Source: Hymenobacter cellulosilyticus (GTDB lineage: Bacteria > Bacteroidota > Bacteroidia > Cytophagales > Hymenobacteraceae). From it: a stretch of DNA of 64,000 bases. The notes beneath the pieces were generated by a model. The model made no database searches. It had not been told where the DNA came from and saw nothing but the letters and a program-made list of their open reading frames with translations. Location of the stretch: contig NZ_CP095046.1 in assembly GCF_022919215.1 (NCBI RefSeq), positions 5,508,501 through 5,572,500 on the forward strand, written 5' to 3'. A program made the position numbers and the translations under genes. This document shows positions 52,839-63,056 of the stretch, piece by piece; the stretch's first letter is position 1; every line of letters begins with the position of its first letter.

Positions 52839-53870
52839 ATGCCCAATCCTGTTGCCCGCCGCGCCGTTCTGCTTATCCAAACCGCCTTTATCGGCGACGT
52901 TATTCTGGCTACGGCCCTGCTGGAGCGCCTGCACGCCACCGAGCCCGATACGCCCGTCGACTTTTTGGTGCGCAAGGGCAACGAGGGCCTGGTAAAAGAC
53001 CACCCGCACGTGCGCCGGGTGCTGATCTGGGACAAGAAAAAAGATAAGTACCGGGGCCTGTGGCACCTGCTGCAGCAAATCCGCGGGGCCGACTACCAGC
53101 GCGTCATTACCCTGCAGCGCTTTGCCTCCACGGGCTTTCTGACGGCTTTTTCGGGCGCGCCCGAGCGGGTGGGTTTCGACAAGAACCCGTTTGCTTTCCG
53201 CTTCACCCGGGCCATTCCCCACGTCATCGGGGCGGGCGTACACGAGGTATCGCGCAACCTGCACCTGCTCGACCCGGCCTACGACGGGCCCCTGACCCCG
53301 CCCCGCCTCTACCCCTCGGCCGCCGACGAAGCTGCCGCCGCTCAGGCCGCCGAGCTAGCAAACGGGCAGCCCTACCTGTGCATTGCTCCCACGTCGGTGT
53401 GGTTTACCAAGCAGTTTCCGCGGGAGCAGTGGCTGAAGCTGCTGCGGGCCCTGCCGCCCAAGTACACCGTGTTCCTTATCGGCGGGCCACCGGACGTGGC
53501 TGAGTGCGAGGCGCTGTTGCAGGCCAGCGGCCGGGCCGGAGTGGTCAACTTGGCGGGTAAGCTGTCCTTGCTGGCCTCGGCGGCCCTAATGCGCGGGGCG
53601 GTGCTGAACTACGTCAACGACTCGGCGCCCATGCACCTATGCTCGGCCCAGGGCGCGCCTACCTGCGCCATTTACTGCTCTACGGTACCGTTCTTTGGGT
53701 TTGGTCCGCTCAGCCCCTTTTCGCGGGTGGTGGAGCTGCCCGAGGAGCTGGAGTGCAAGCCCTGCGGCCTGCACGGCTACCGCAAATGCCCCCTGAACCA
53801 CTTTCACTGCGCCCACGGCATCGAAACCAGTCAGCTGCTCAGTGCCCTGGCCGAGGCGGAAGCGGTTTAA
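52839..53870 (+). CDS. Glycosyltransferase family 9 (heptosyltransferase-like)
   Basis: 343 residues, frame intact. AVLLIQTAFIGDVILATALL is the N-terminal GT9 motif; IAPTSVWFTKQFPREQWLKL and YVNDSAPMHLCSAQGAPTCA are the donor-side motifs. The C-terminal Cys cluster CKPCGLHGYRKCPLNHFHC has exactly the spacing seen in the GT9 at 41444-42441 (C-x2-C-x7-C-P-x2-H-F-x-C). Predicted to add a heptose or similar sugar to a lipid-linked glycan. Divergent from aminopeptidase P, with its own promoter. Confidence 0.9.
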   Translation: MPNPVARRAVLLIQTAFIGDVILATALLERLHATEPDTPVDFLVRKGNEGLVKDHPHVRRVLIWDKKKDKYRGLWHLLQQIRGADYQRVITLQRFASTGFLTAFSGAPERVGFDKNPFAFRFTRAIPHVIGAGVHEVSRNLHLLDPAYDGPLTPPRLYPSAADEAAAAQAAELANGQPYLCIAPTSVWFTKQFPREQWLKLLRALPPKYTVFLIGGPPDVAECEALLQASGRAGVVNLAGKLSLLASAALMRGAVLNYVNDSAPMHLCSAQGAPTCAIYCSTVPFFGFGPLSPFSRVVELPEELECKPCGLHGYRKCPLNHFHCAHGIETSQLLSALAEAEAV

Positions 53871-53942
53871 TGAGTTGTGGTAGAACTCGTGTCATTGCTC
53901 CACATTCGCACCTGAGCACATAAACTCCGCCCATTAACAATC

Positions 53943-53985
53943 TACCTTTGCCGGGATGAAACCAGCGGCGTGGCTTGCTGGTTAA
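53943..53985 (+). promoter_or_regulatory. -7 element and possible nine-codon leader ORF before the M16 gene
   Basis: TACCTTTG at 53943-53950 matches TAnnTTTG. Within the resulting leader an ATG at 53956 opens MKPAAWLAG and stops at 53985, 61 bases before the peptidase start. The leader ORF may be chance. Confidence 0.4.
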
Positions 53986-54046
53986 TATCTTTTCCGGCCC
54001 AACCACTTTTTCGGGCGGCCGGCTCCAGTCTTCAAGACCCTATTCA

Positions 54047-55279
54047 ATGTCTGATTACGACCTCTACGAGTTGCCCAACGGCATTCGGGTTCTACATAAA
54101 CAAGTACTGCACACCAAGATTGCGCACTGCGGCTTTCTGCTCGACATTGGCTCCCGCGACGAGAAGCCGCACCAGCTCGGTCTGGCTCACTTCTGGGAGC
54201 ACATGGCGTTCAAAGGCACCGAAAAGCGTAAGAGCTTTCATATCCTGAACCGCCTCGAAACCGTGGGCGGGGAGCTCAATGCCTATACCACCAAGGAGAA
54301 AATCTGCTTTTACGCCTCGCTGCTCAGCACCCACTTCGAGCGGGCCTTTGAGCTGCTGACCGACCTGACGTTCAACTCGGTGTTTCCGGAAAAGGAAATC
54401 GAGAAGGAGCGCGGCGTGATTCTGGAGGAAATGAGCATGTATCAGGATGCGCCCGAGGACGCCATTGTGGACGACTTCGACGACGTGATTTTCCCCAACC
54501 ATTCCCTGGGCCACAACATCCTGGGCACCCGCGAGAGTGTGTCGGGCTTTCAGCAGCAGGATTTCTACCGGTTTCTGGCCGACAACGTGCGCACCGACCG
54601 GCTGGCGTTCAGCTCGGTAAGCAACCTGCCCTTCAAGGAGGTGAAGCGCCTGGCCGATAAGTATCTGGCCCCGATTCCGGCCAAGCTGGGCGCCCGGCCC
54701 CGCACGCCCTTCACGGCCTTTCAGCAGGTAGAGCTAACCGAGCGCAAGCCGATCAATCAGGCCCACTGCATTATCGGCGGGCCGGCCTACGCCATTGGCG
54801 ACGCGCGCCGGATTCCGTTTTTCATGCTGAATAACCTGCTGGGCGGGCCGGGAATGAACTCCCGCCTGAACCTGGCGGTGCGCGAAAAGTACGGCCTGGT
54901 CTACACCATCGACTCGACTTACAGCCCCTACACCGACACGGGTTTGTTCGGCATCTACTTTGGCACCGAGAAAAAGCAGGTGGCCCGCACCATTTCGCTG
55001 GTCAACAAGGAGCTGAAGCTGCTGCGCGAGAAAACCCTGACTACCAATCAGCTGCACGTGGTAAAAGAGCAGCTGATGGGCCAGCTGGCCATGTCGGAGG
55101 AAAGCAACAGCGGTATGATGCAGCTGCTGGGCAAAAGCACCCTGGACCTGGGCCGGGTGGAATCCATCAACGAGGTATTTGCCCAGATACGGCAGATTAC
55201 CGCCGAGGAGCTGCGTGATCTAGCCAACGACGTGCTGCGCGAAGACAACCTGAGCGTGCTGCAGTACTTACCAGAGTAG
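54047..55279 (+). CDS. M16-family zinc peptidase
   Basis: 410 residues from ATG 54047 (an upstream in-frame TTG at 53975 is not needed). The inverted zinc motif HxxEH is HFWEH at residues 48-52 (GLAHFWEHMAFKGTEKRKSF), with the third ligand Glu expected in EKEIEKERGVILEEM. The C-terminal half carries the family's R/Y motif (NSRLNLAVREKYGLVYTIDS). Pitrilysin/processing-peptidase-like; no signal peptide, so cytoplasmic, resembling YmxG/PqqL-type single-domain enzymes. Its stop abuts a repeat element. Confidence 0.93.
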   Translation: MSDYDLYELPNGIRVLHKQVLHTKIAHCGFLLDIGSRDEKPHQLGLAHFWEHMAFKGTEKRKSFHILNRLETVGGELNAYTTKEKICFYASLLSTHFERAFELLTDLTFNSVFPEKEIEKERGVILEEMSMYQDAPEDAIVDDFDDVIFPNHSLGHNILGTRESVSGFQQQDFYRFLADNVRTDRLAFSSVSNLPFKEVKRLADKYLAPIPAKLGARPRTPFTAFQQVELTERKPINQAHCIIGGPAYAIGDARRIPFFMLNNLLGGPGMNSRLNLAVREKYGLVYTIDSTYSPYTDTGLFGIYFGTEKKQVARTISLVNKELKLLREKTLTTNQLHVVKEQLMGQLAMSEESNSGMMQLLGKSTLDLGRVESINEVFAQIRQITAEELRDLANDVLREDNLSVLQYLPE

Positions 55280-55545
55280 GTGAGATAGTGAAATGGTGAG
55301 ATGGTGAGTTTTTCGCTCTGACGACCAAACCTTACCTGTCATTGCAAGGAACGAAACAATCCGTCTTCTGCTAGTAACAGACGCCCTAGACTTAGAAAGC
55401 CCTTTGCCGAACGAACGGGAAAGGGCTTTCCCCTTAAGGCTGCTCGGCACATTTCATAAGACGGATTACTTCAGCTTTCAGCCTCGCAAGGAGAGGTGTC
55501 GTTAAACGACAACTCTCCATTTCACTATCTCACCACTTCACCATT
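55279..55545. repeat. Nested inverted-repeat element (REP/MITE-like)
   Basis: Outer arms share the 18-mer GGTGAGATAGTGAAATGG, direct at about 55279-55296 and inverted at about 55515-55532. Inner arms pair AATCCGTCTT (about 55350) with AAGACGGATT (about 55459); the left one belongs to GTCATTGCAAGGAACGAAAC, a sequence type common in dispersed bacterial palindromic repeats. A central hairpin GAAAGCCCTTT / AAAGGGCTTTC lies at about 55397-55432. It holds no gene. It fills exactly the gap between the M16 stop and the SRA gene start. Confidence 0.65.
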
Positions 55546-55995
55546 TTGCGCATCTTTGGTCACGTTGGTACTTACCGGCCCGGCGACACGTTTGCTTCGC
55601 GGCTGGCCCTGAGTGCGGCAGGGCTGCACCGGCCGCTACGGGCGGGCGTCAGCGGCATACCAGCCGAGGGGGTCGATTCCATTGTGCTGGCCGGGCAGTA
55701 CGAGGATGACGTGTTTGGCGAAGACCAGATTCTCTACGCCGGCCACGGCGGCCGGGACCCCAAAACCGGCCATCAGGTAGCCGACCAGGAACTGACGGCC
55801 CGCAACCAGGCATTTCACAAAAGCCTGGAAACCCAGCTTCCGGTACGGGTCCTGCACAAAGTTGCCACCGAAGACGGCACGCTGGTATACCGGTACGAGG
55901 GACTATACCAGGTAACGGCCGCCCAGTACGTGCGGGGCCGTTCGGGCTTCTATATTTGGCTCTTTACGCTACGGCCTCTGCCTGGAGAAGCGTAG
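55546..55995 (+). CDS. Standalone SRA/YDG domain protein
   Basis: 149 residues, essentially one SRA-YDG domain: FGHVGTYRPGDTFASRLALS, GLHRPLRAGVSG, DSIVLAGQYEDDVFGEDQIL, YAGHGGRDPKTGHQVADQEL and QLPVRVLHKVATEDGTLVY. SRA domains flip out and recognise modified cytosine. In many bacteria they are fused to an HNH nuclease; here only 68 bases separate the stop from the next gene, so no nuclease is attached. The only start in frame is TTG 55546, directly at the end of the repeat element, which may have replaced the original upstream sequence. Confidence 0.82.
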   Translation: MRIFGHVGTYRPGDTFASRLALSAAGLHRPLRAGVSGIPAEGVDSIVLAGQYEDDVFGEDQILYAGHGGRDPKTGHQVADQELTARNQAFHKSLETQLPVRVLHKVATEDGTLVYRYEGLYQVTAAQYVRGRSGFYIWLFTLRPLPGEA

Positions 55996-56063
55996 AGCCT
56001 GGCGGGCTTTGCCGTTATTTGCGTTCTGGTTGCTTATATATCTTTCCCTGAACTGTTAGCGGC

Positions 56064-56825
56064 ATGCCGTTCACGCCCGCCCATCCGGCCCTGGTTTTAC
56101 CTCTGTTTCGTGTCGGGCCGCGCAGGCTTTCGGCTACGGCCCTGGTGCTGGGTGCTATGGCTCCTGACTTCGAGTATTTTCTGCGGCTGCGGCCCGATGG
56201 TATTTACGGGCACACCTGGGCCGGCATTTTCTGGCTGGATTTGCCCCTGGTGCTGGTCTTTGCCGGGCTTTTTCATAACCTGGTGAAGCTGCCTTTAGTG
56301 CAATGCCTGCCCACCATGTTCCGGTCCCGGTTGCTGCCGCTCACCGCGGGGCGCTGGGGCTGGCGGCGGCTGTTTTCGGGGCCGGTGCTGCTGGGGGCCT
56401 TGCTGGGCTGCCTGTCGCACATTTTCTGGGACTGGTTTACCCACGACGACGGCCTGGTAGTGCTGCACTGGGCCTGGCTACGCCAAACCCTGCCGGGTTT
56501 CGGCCCCGAGTGGCCCCTGTACCAGTTTCTGCAATACGTCAGCACGTTTATCGGCCTGGGCAGCATTCTATGGTACGTGCTGCAATTGCCTGCTCAGCCC
56601 ACTCCGCCGTTGCCGCCTACCCGCACCCGGTTCACGTTCTGGCTGGCCACCGGCGCCGTGCTGGTGCTGCTTTGGGGCCCATTTATGATTTACTCGGCCC
56701 GCATCTGGCCCTTCGATGCCAACTCGGTACTGGTAACGGGCATGAGTGCCGGGCTGGTGGGCCTACTCGTAGCGGCCGGCGTGCTGCGCCGCCGTTTGGC
56801 CCTGGCTCCTGGTACTGACTCCTGA
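56064..56825 (+). CDS. DUF4184 family membrane protein
   Basis: 253 residues, five or six hydrophobic segments. The start MPFTPAHPALVLPLFR with AMAPDFEYFLRL and HTWAGIFWLDLPLVLVFAGL is the DUF4184 signature, related to the YdjM/YfhO-like metal-dependent hydrolases; SHIFWDWFTHDDG supplies further His/Asp residues. Activity not established. The O-methyltransferase gene follows 26 bases later on the same strand. Confidence 0.85.
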   Translation: MPFTPAHPALVLPLFRVGPRRLSATALVLGAMAPDFEYFLRLRPDGIYGHTWAGIFWLDLPLVLVFAGLFHNLVKLPLVQCLPTMFRSRLLPLTAGRWGWRRLFSGPVLLGALLGCLSHIFWDWFTHDDGLVVLHWAWLRQTLPGFGPEWPLYQFLQYVSTFIGLGSILWYVLQLPAQPTPPLPPTRTRFTFWLATGAVLVLLWGPFMIYSARIWPFDANSVLVTGMSAGLVGLLVAAGVLRRRLALAPGTDS

Positions 56826-56851
56826 TTTTCCTGAATTTACTTTTCTCCGCC

Positions 56852-57491
56852 GTGCATCCCGACGAACTGCAGACCTACGCCGAAACCCACTCCTCGCCCG
56901 AACCCGAGCTGCTGCGCCGCCTCAACCGCGAAACCCACGTGCAGGTGCTAGCCCCGCGCATGCTTTCGGGCCACTTGCAGGGCCGGGTATTGAGCATGCT
57001 CAGCCACATGGTGCGGCCCCGGCGCGTGCTGGAGCTGGGCACGTTTACGGGCTACTCGGCCCTGTGCTTGGCCGAGGGGCTGCTGCCCGACGGCGAACTG
57101 CACACCGTGGAGCAAAACCCTGAGCTGGAAGCCCGCATCCGGCGCTACGTGGCCGAGGCGGGCCTCACCGACCGGATTCACCTGCACATTGGCGACGCTA
57201 CGGCTGTGCTGGCTACGCTCACCGAGCCCTGGGATTTGGTGTTTATTGACGCCGACAAAATCAATAATGCGCGCTACTACGAGCTGGTGCTTCCACAGGT
57301 GCGCCCCGGCGGCTTTATCCTGATCGACAACGTGCTCTGGAGCGGTAAAGCACTGCCTTCCTACCCCTGAAGCCGGCCGACAAAGACGCCCACGCCGTGC
57401 GGGCCTTCAACGACTTTGTGCAGCAGGACGAGCGGGTAGAGAATGTGTTTCTGCCCTGCGCGACGGGCTCCTGATGGTACGCAAACAGTAA
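56852..57491 (+). CDS. Class I O-methyltransferase, TrmR/CCoAOMT-like (frame broken twice)
   Basis: About 213 residues from GTG 56852. SAM motifs: VLELGTFTGYSALCLAEGL, HTVEQNPELEARIRRYV, DLVFIDADKINNARYYELVL and GFILIDNVLWSG. The metal-dependent O-methyltransferase 3 family includes caffeoyl-CoA methyltransferases and the tRNA enzyme TrmR. Frame breaks at CCCC 57364-57367 and CCC 57454-57456; one C at each gives LKPADKDAHAVRAFNDFVQQ and FLPLRDGLLMVRKQ, ending at 57491. As written the protein loses its last 40 residues. Confidence 0.88.
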
Positions 57492-57558
57492 TTTTCCCGG
57501 GCCTCATTAAACATTTGCCCTGAAGCCGCGTCTATGGAGCTTCAGGCTGAATAGTATA

Positions 57559-60500
57559 ATGAGAAAAGTAGCTCTACTTCTGTTGTTGTTGCTCGGGGCA
57601 CTGCCCGGATTTGCACAAACCTACCCCGTTTCCGGCCGCGTAGTCGACATCACCGACCAGTCGCCGCTGATTGGGGCCAACGTGCTGCTGGTGCGCCTGC
57701 CCGACTCGGCCAAGACTGGTACCGCCGTGGACCCGACGGGCAGCTTCTCAATACCGGCTGCGCCCGGCCGCTACGTGCTGACGACTTCTTTTCTGGGCTA
57801 CGTTACCTTGCGTCGGCCGGTGGAAGTAACCAATGGCCCCGTGGCGTTGGGTTCCCTCACGCTGGCCACCAGTCAGGTAAAGCTTAAGGGCGTGGAAGTG
57901 GTAGGCCAGGCCGCCGCCGCCGTGCAGAAGGGCGACACCACGCAGTTTGACTCCCGGGCCTTCAAAACCAACCCCGATGCCAACGCCCAGGATTTGATTA
58001 CCAAAATGCCCGGCGTGGTGGTGCAGGATGGCAAAGTGCAGGCCCAGGGCGAGCAGGTGCAGCGCATTACGGTAGATGGCAAGGAGTTTTTCGGCAGCGA
58101 CCCGGACGCCGTGCTGAAAAACCTGCCGGCCGAGGCCATCGACAAAATCCAGGTGTTTGACCGCCGCAGCGACCAGTCGCAGTTTACCGGCTTCAACGAC
58201 GGCAACACCGAGAAAACCATCAACATCGTAACCAAGCCCAACTTCCGCAACGGACAGTTTGGGCGCATCGTGGCCGGCTACGGCCCAAGCAGCACCAATT
58301 CCCTGGCCGACGGCAAGTACCAGGTCAGCGGCAACCTGAACTCGTTCAAGGGTACGCGTCGCTTTTCGGTGGTGGCCCAGTCCAACAACGTGAACCAGCA
58401 GAACTTCGGTACTGATGACCTACTGGGCGTAATTGGCACCTCGGCCCAGGGCGGCGGCGGAGCCCGCGGCGGCCAGGGCGGGGCCCGGGGTGGACAGGGC
58501 GGCAACCGCGGCGGCGGACAGGGCCAGCAGGGCGGCAGTAATGCCGGCAACTTCCTGGTAAACCAGGCCAGCGGCATTTCTACCACCCACGCCGTGGGCC
58601 TGAACTTCTCCGATACCTGGGGCAAGAAAGTAGATGTGCAGGCCAGCTACTTCTTCAACCTGAGCGACAACAACTCCAACAGCACTACCAACCGCCTCTA
58701 CAACGTGCGCGACAGTGCCTTCTACTCGCCCTACAGCCGCCAGTCGCCGCTGCTGCGCACGCTGGGCTACAACGAAATTTCGGAAGGCTCGGCCCGCAAT
58801 ATCAACAACCGCTTCAACCTGCGCCTCGACTACAAAATCGACAGCACGAACTCGATTCTGTGGCAGCCGCGCTTCACGATGCAGCGCAATTCGAGCGACA
58901 GTAACCTGGACGGCAACACCTTCCTGAGCGGCTTCTCCGACGTGCCCGACAGCGTGCAGAGCGCCAACCTAAGCCGCTACAACTCGGCCCAGGACGGCAT
59001 TACCTTCACCAACCAACTGCTGTACCGCCACCGCTTCGCCAAGCGCGGCCGCACCTTCTCGCTGGGCCTCAATACCACTTACAACGACCGGGACGCGGAT
59101 AACTACCTGTATTCGGACAACTTCGACTACACCTCCCGGCCCGACATTAGACTAAGCCAAACCAACCAGTACTCCCGCCTCGACCAGGTGGGCTGGACCT
59201 GGAACGGCTCGGCCAACTACACCGAGCCCATCAGCCTGAAAAGCCAGCTGCAGCTGAACTACACGCTGAACTACTCGCCCAACGATTCGGACAAGAAAAC
59301 CTACAACCTGCTCAACGGGGAGCAGCAGGTACTCGATGAGCAGCTTAGCAACGTGTTTACCAGCCGCTACATCACCAATTCCGGCGGCCTGACTTACCGC
59401 TACCAGTTCGAGAAGCTGGAGTGGGCCGTGGGCACGTCGGTGCAATACGCCCAGCTGCACAATGAGCAGGAGTTTCCGCAAACCGTTACCACGGACCGGC
59501 CTTTCTGGAGCGTTTTGCCCAACGCCTCGGTGCAGTACAAATTCTCGCGCAACCAGAACCTGCGCCTCAACTACCAGACCCGCACCCAGAACCCGAGCAT
59601 CAACCAGCTGCAGGCGGTGGTAAATAACTCCAACCAGCTGCAGATCCGGACCGGCAACCCTGATCTGGCCCAGGAATACTCGCACAACCTGTTTTTGCGC
59701 TACTCCTCCTCCCAGCCCGAAACCTCGCGCTCCTTCTTTGCCTTGATTGGCGGCTCCTACACCGACAACTCCATTGCCAACAGCACCACGGTGGTGCAGC
59801 GCCCCACGGCCATCGACGGCACGGGCGTAATTGTGCCCGCCGGCGGTACCATCATCCGGCCCGTCAACCTGAACAATCAGTATTCGCTCCGCTCGTTTGC
59901 CAACTACACCCTGCCGCTGAAGGTTATTAAGTCGAACCTGAACCTGAACGCCTCGGCCAGCTTCAGCCAGACGCCGGGCTTCGTCAACGGGGTACTGAAT
60001 TACAACCGTTCCCCCAACTTTGGCCTGGGCGCGGTGCTGAGCAGCAACATCAGCCCCGAGCTGGACTTCACCTTGTCGTCGAATTCTACTCAGACCTACG
60101 CCCGCAATACGGTGCAGAGCAACAGCAACAGCCAGTATTTCCGCCAGAACACCACGTTGCGCCTCAACTGGATCCTGCTCAAAGGCGTGACGCTGCAGTC
60201 GGAAGTAAACCACGTGGCCCTCTCGGGCCTGACGGCCGGCTACAATCAGAACTTCGTACTCTGGAACGCCAGCCTGGGCAAAAAGCTGTTTGCCAAGCAG
60301 CAGGCTGAAATCCGGCTCTATGCCTTCGACCTGCTGGCCCAGAACAACAGCATTCAGCGCAACATCACCGACGCCTACACCGAAGACGTGCGCACCAACA
60401 TCCTGCAGCGCTACTTTATGGTAATGTTTACCTACAACCTGCGCAACTTCAGCGGCTCGGGCGCGGCTCCCACCGATGCCCCCGCGACGGAAACCGGCAG

Positions 60501-60577
60501 TTTGGCCCCCCGGCGGCATTCCCGGCGGCCGTCCGCCCGGCGGTGGCGGCGGGCCCGGCAGCGGGTTTGGCGGTTAA
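57559..60577 (+). CDS. TonB-receptor-like outer membrane beta-barrel protein (frame broken near C-terminus)
   Basis: About 1006 residues. Signal peptide RKVALLLLLLLGALPGFAQT; a carboxypeptidase-regulatory-like beta-sandwich (about 22-105: SGRVVDITDQSPLIGANVLL); a plug-like domain (DLITKMPGVVVQDGKVQAQG; ITVDGKEFFGSDPDAVLKNL); a Gly/Gln/Arg-rich segment (about 294-330); and a large barrel of the OMP_b-brl_3 type. The end is frame-shifted at C runs 60479-60483 and 60506-60511; two added C give RDGNRQFGPPGGIPGGRPPG and a Gly-rich end at 60577. No partner lipoprotein gene is adjacent. Probably substrate uptake or surface assembly. Confidence 0.87.
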
Positions 60578-60608
60578 GGGCCTTTCATTTTTTCGGGTAA
60601 CTCCATCC

Positions 60609-60660
60609 AACCCCACCAGGGCGGCAGCTTGGCAAAAGCAGCGGCTCCGGTGGGGTTTTT
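60609..60660 (+). terminator. Terminator after the barrel gene
   Basis: Stem AACCCCACC / GGTGGGGTT followed by T run, with a long loop. Confidence 0.7.
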
Positions 60661-60838
60661 AGTGCCCGAATTTTGCACCGGGCACGCCTCGCCACGGGTT
60701 TGGGAGCGGCACTGCAGCCTGAAAAATGAGCATTTTTACGCCATTTTCTGCCGTATCCACCGTTTTTTCGCCTACTTTGTACACGGTCGGCGCTGGTCCT
60801 CAGTAGGATTGAAGCCAGAACGGCCGTGTGTGCCTCCT

Positions 60839-63005
60839 ATGAAACGACTTATACTCACGCTGCTCTGCCTGCTGCCCCTGCTGGCCGCAGCCCAGAGCGT
60901 GACGGTTCCCTCGGACCTGTATTTTGCCGGTCTGCACCTGCGTCTCACCGATGGGGGCCGGGCCGCCGTCCAACAGAAAGTAGATGCCATCCGGCGCTAT
61001 CAGCCTTCGTTTCAGGCCCGCGTAAACCTGGCCGACGCCCACTTCCCCTCATCGACCGGGTGTTTCAAACTGAGGGCGTGCCCCTGGATTTTCGCTATCT
61101 GGTGCTCCAGGAAAGCGGCCTGCAGGGCGAGGCCCAGTCTATTCACGACGCGGTGGGCTACTGGCAGTTCAAGCGGGAGTCGGCTACGGAGCTGGGCGTG
61201 CTGGTCAACGACGTGGTGGATGAGCGCAAGCACATCGTAGTGTCGTCGCGGGCGGCGGCTAAGTACTTTCTGCGCAACAACAATACGTTTCACAACTGGC
61301 TTAACACCCTGCTCAGCTACAACCTGGGCCTGACCGGCGCCAAGCCTTACGCCCTGCCAACCGACCCGGGGCTACCGAGATGGAAATTACGGAGCAGACC
61401 CATACGTATATCCTGACCTTCCTGGCTCATAAAGTTGCCTTCGAGCCCGCCTGCGGCCAAAATCCTAAGCCCCCGATGCTGCTGGCCGAGTTTCCGGCCG
61501 CGGCTGGGCAGCAACTCTCGGCCCTGGCGGCTTCCTTGCAAACCAGCCCCCAGGAGCTGGCCAAGCACAACCGGTGGCTGCTCAACGACGGCCCCGTGCC
61601 GCTCGACAAGGCCTATACCATCCTGGTGCCCGTAACGGACCCGCTGCAGCTGACGGCTATGGCGGCCCAGCAGAAAACCGCCGCCGCCGGCCAACTCCTG
61701 CACGAGCCCGCGCCTGACCCGGAAAACGCCGAGTTTGTGCAGGTGAACGGGCTGCGTGCCATCATTGCCCTGCCCGGCGACACCAAGGAAAGTCTGGCGC
61801 AGCGGGCGGGCATGAAGATGCGTAAGTTCATGCAGTACAACGACCTGTTTGCCTTCGACAACATCGTAGTGGGCCAGCCCTACTTCGTGCAGAAGAAGCG
61901 CGACAAGGCTGCCGTAGAGTACCACGTGGCCCAGCCCGGCGAAAGTGTAGCCACCGTGTCGCAAAAGTACGGGGTGCGCGCCAAGGCCATCTGGAGCAAA
62001 AACCGCATGCCCCGCAACGAGGAGCTGCGCCCCGGCCGCATTCTGTGGCTGCAGCACACTCGGCCCAAGGAAGTAGCCATTGAATACGCCAAGAGCGACG
62101 ATGCGGCCGCCCTGGCCGCTTTCGAGCGGACCTCGTCAACTGCCGCTCCCGCTACCGCCTCGGCCAAGCCTGTCCGGAAGAAAGAGAAAGTAAAGGACGA
62201 AGCCGAGCCTTACACGGGCACAACGGCCGCCGCCAACCGGATTCTGGAAGACGGCGAGGACGCGGATTCAGCTACGACCAACACCGACAAAACCCTGGTA
62301 ACTCAGGCCGATAGCGCAACAGATGACCACATGGAGAATCTGAACGAGCTGCCCAGGCTACAGCGGCCAAGCCAACGGTAGCTCCGGCTACCCCCGCACC
62401 GAAAGAAGCTCCCGCGGCAGCGCAGCCCAAAAAGCCGCTGCCTACAACTACTCCCGTGGCCGATGAGCCCGAGGAAGAAGCTGTAGCGGCTGAGCCCGTA
62501 AAAACTGCCCCGCCCGCAACCCCCAAAGCCCCTACGGCCCGGTAGCTGCTCCTGCCCCGGTGGCAACTACGCCCGCCAGCACCGCGGCCCACCCCGCCCC
62601 TGCTTCCTCCCCGGCTCCCACGACTACTGTAGTAGAACCGGTGCCGGCCAGTGGGCAGCATACCGTACAGAAGGGCGAAACGCTCTACGCCGTGGCCCGC
62701 AAGTACGGCCTGCGCCCGCGGACCTGATTGCCTGGAACAATTTGCCGGCCAGCCCTTCGTTGCGCCTGGGTCAGGTGCTGCGGGTAGCCGCGCCCACAGC
62801 CGCTGCGGGCAGCTCCGAGGCTAGCCCGGCAGACGGAACGGTAGCCTCGGCAGCGCCGGTGAATCATACGGTGGTAGCCGGCGAGTCGATGTACGGCATT
62901 GCCCGGCGCTACGGCGTGAGCATCAAGCAGGTAATGGAGTGGAATAACAAGGCCGATACCAACGTGAAGTTGGGAGAAGTCCTCGTTATTAAGGCTGCTA
63001 AGTAG
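60839..63005 (+). CDS. MltD-like lytic transglycosylase with LysM domains (frame broken five times)
   Basis: About 723 residues from ATG 60839. Signal peptide KRLILTLLCLLPLLAAAQSV; SLT-type catalytic domain with the Glu in FRYLVLQESGLQGEAQSIHD and GYWQFKRESATELGV; then LysM-like modules (EYHVAQPGESVATVSQKYGV; QHTVQKGETLYAVARKYGL; NHTVVAGESMYGIARRYGVS) separated by Ala/Pro-rich linkers. It cuts glycan strands to anhydromuramyl ends in the periplasm. One base is missing at each of 61045-61048, 61368-61371, 62352-62354, 62538-62540 and 62715-62717; restoring all five gives one open frame. A paralogous LysM gene follows. Confidence 0.86.
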
Positions 63006-63014
63006 CTTATCCAG

Positions 63015-63022
63015 TATCTTTG
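63015..63022 (+). promoter_or_regulatory. -7 element for the small LysM gene
   Basis: TATCTTTG, 34 bases before the ATG; matches TAnnTTTG. Confidence 0.5.
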
Positions 63023-63056
63023 AACGGTTTCCGATTTTTATTCTCTGATTTTCCGA

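Noticed and set aside
59152..60519. Open frame of about 455 codons opposite the outer-membrane barrel gene
   Set aside because: Antisense shadow; Arg/Gly/Val-rich and featureless.
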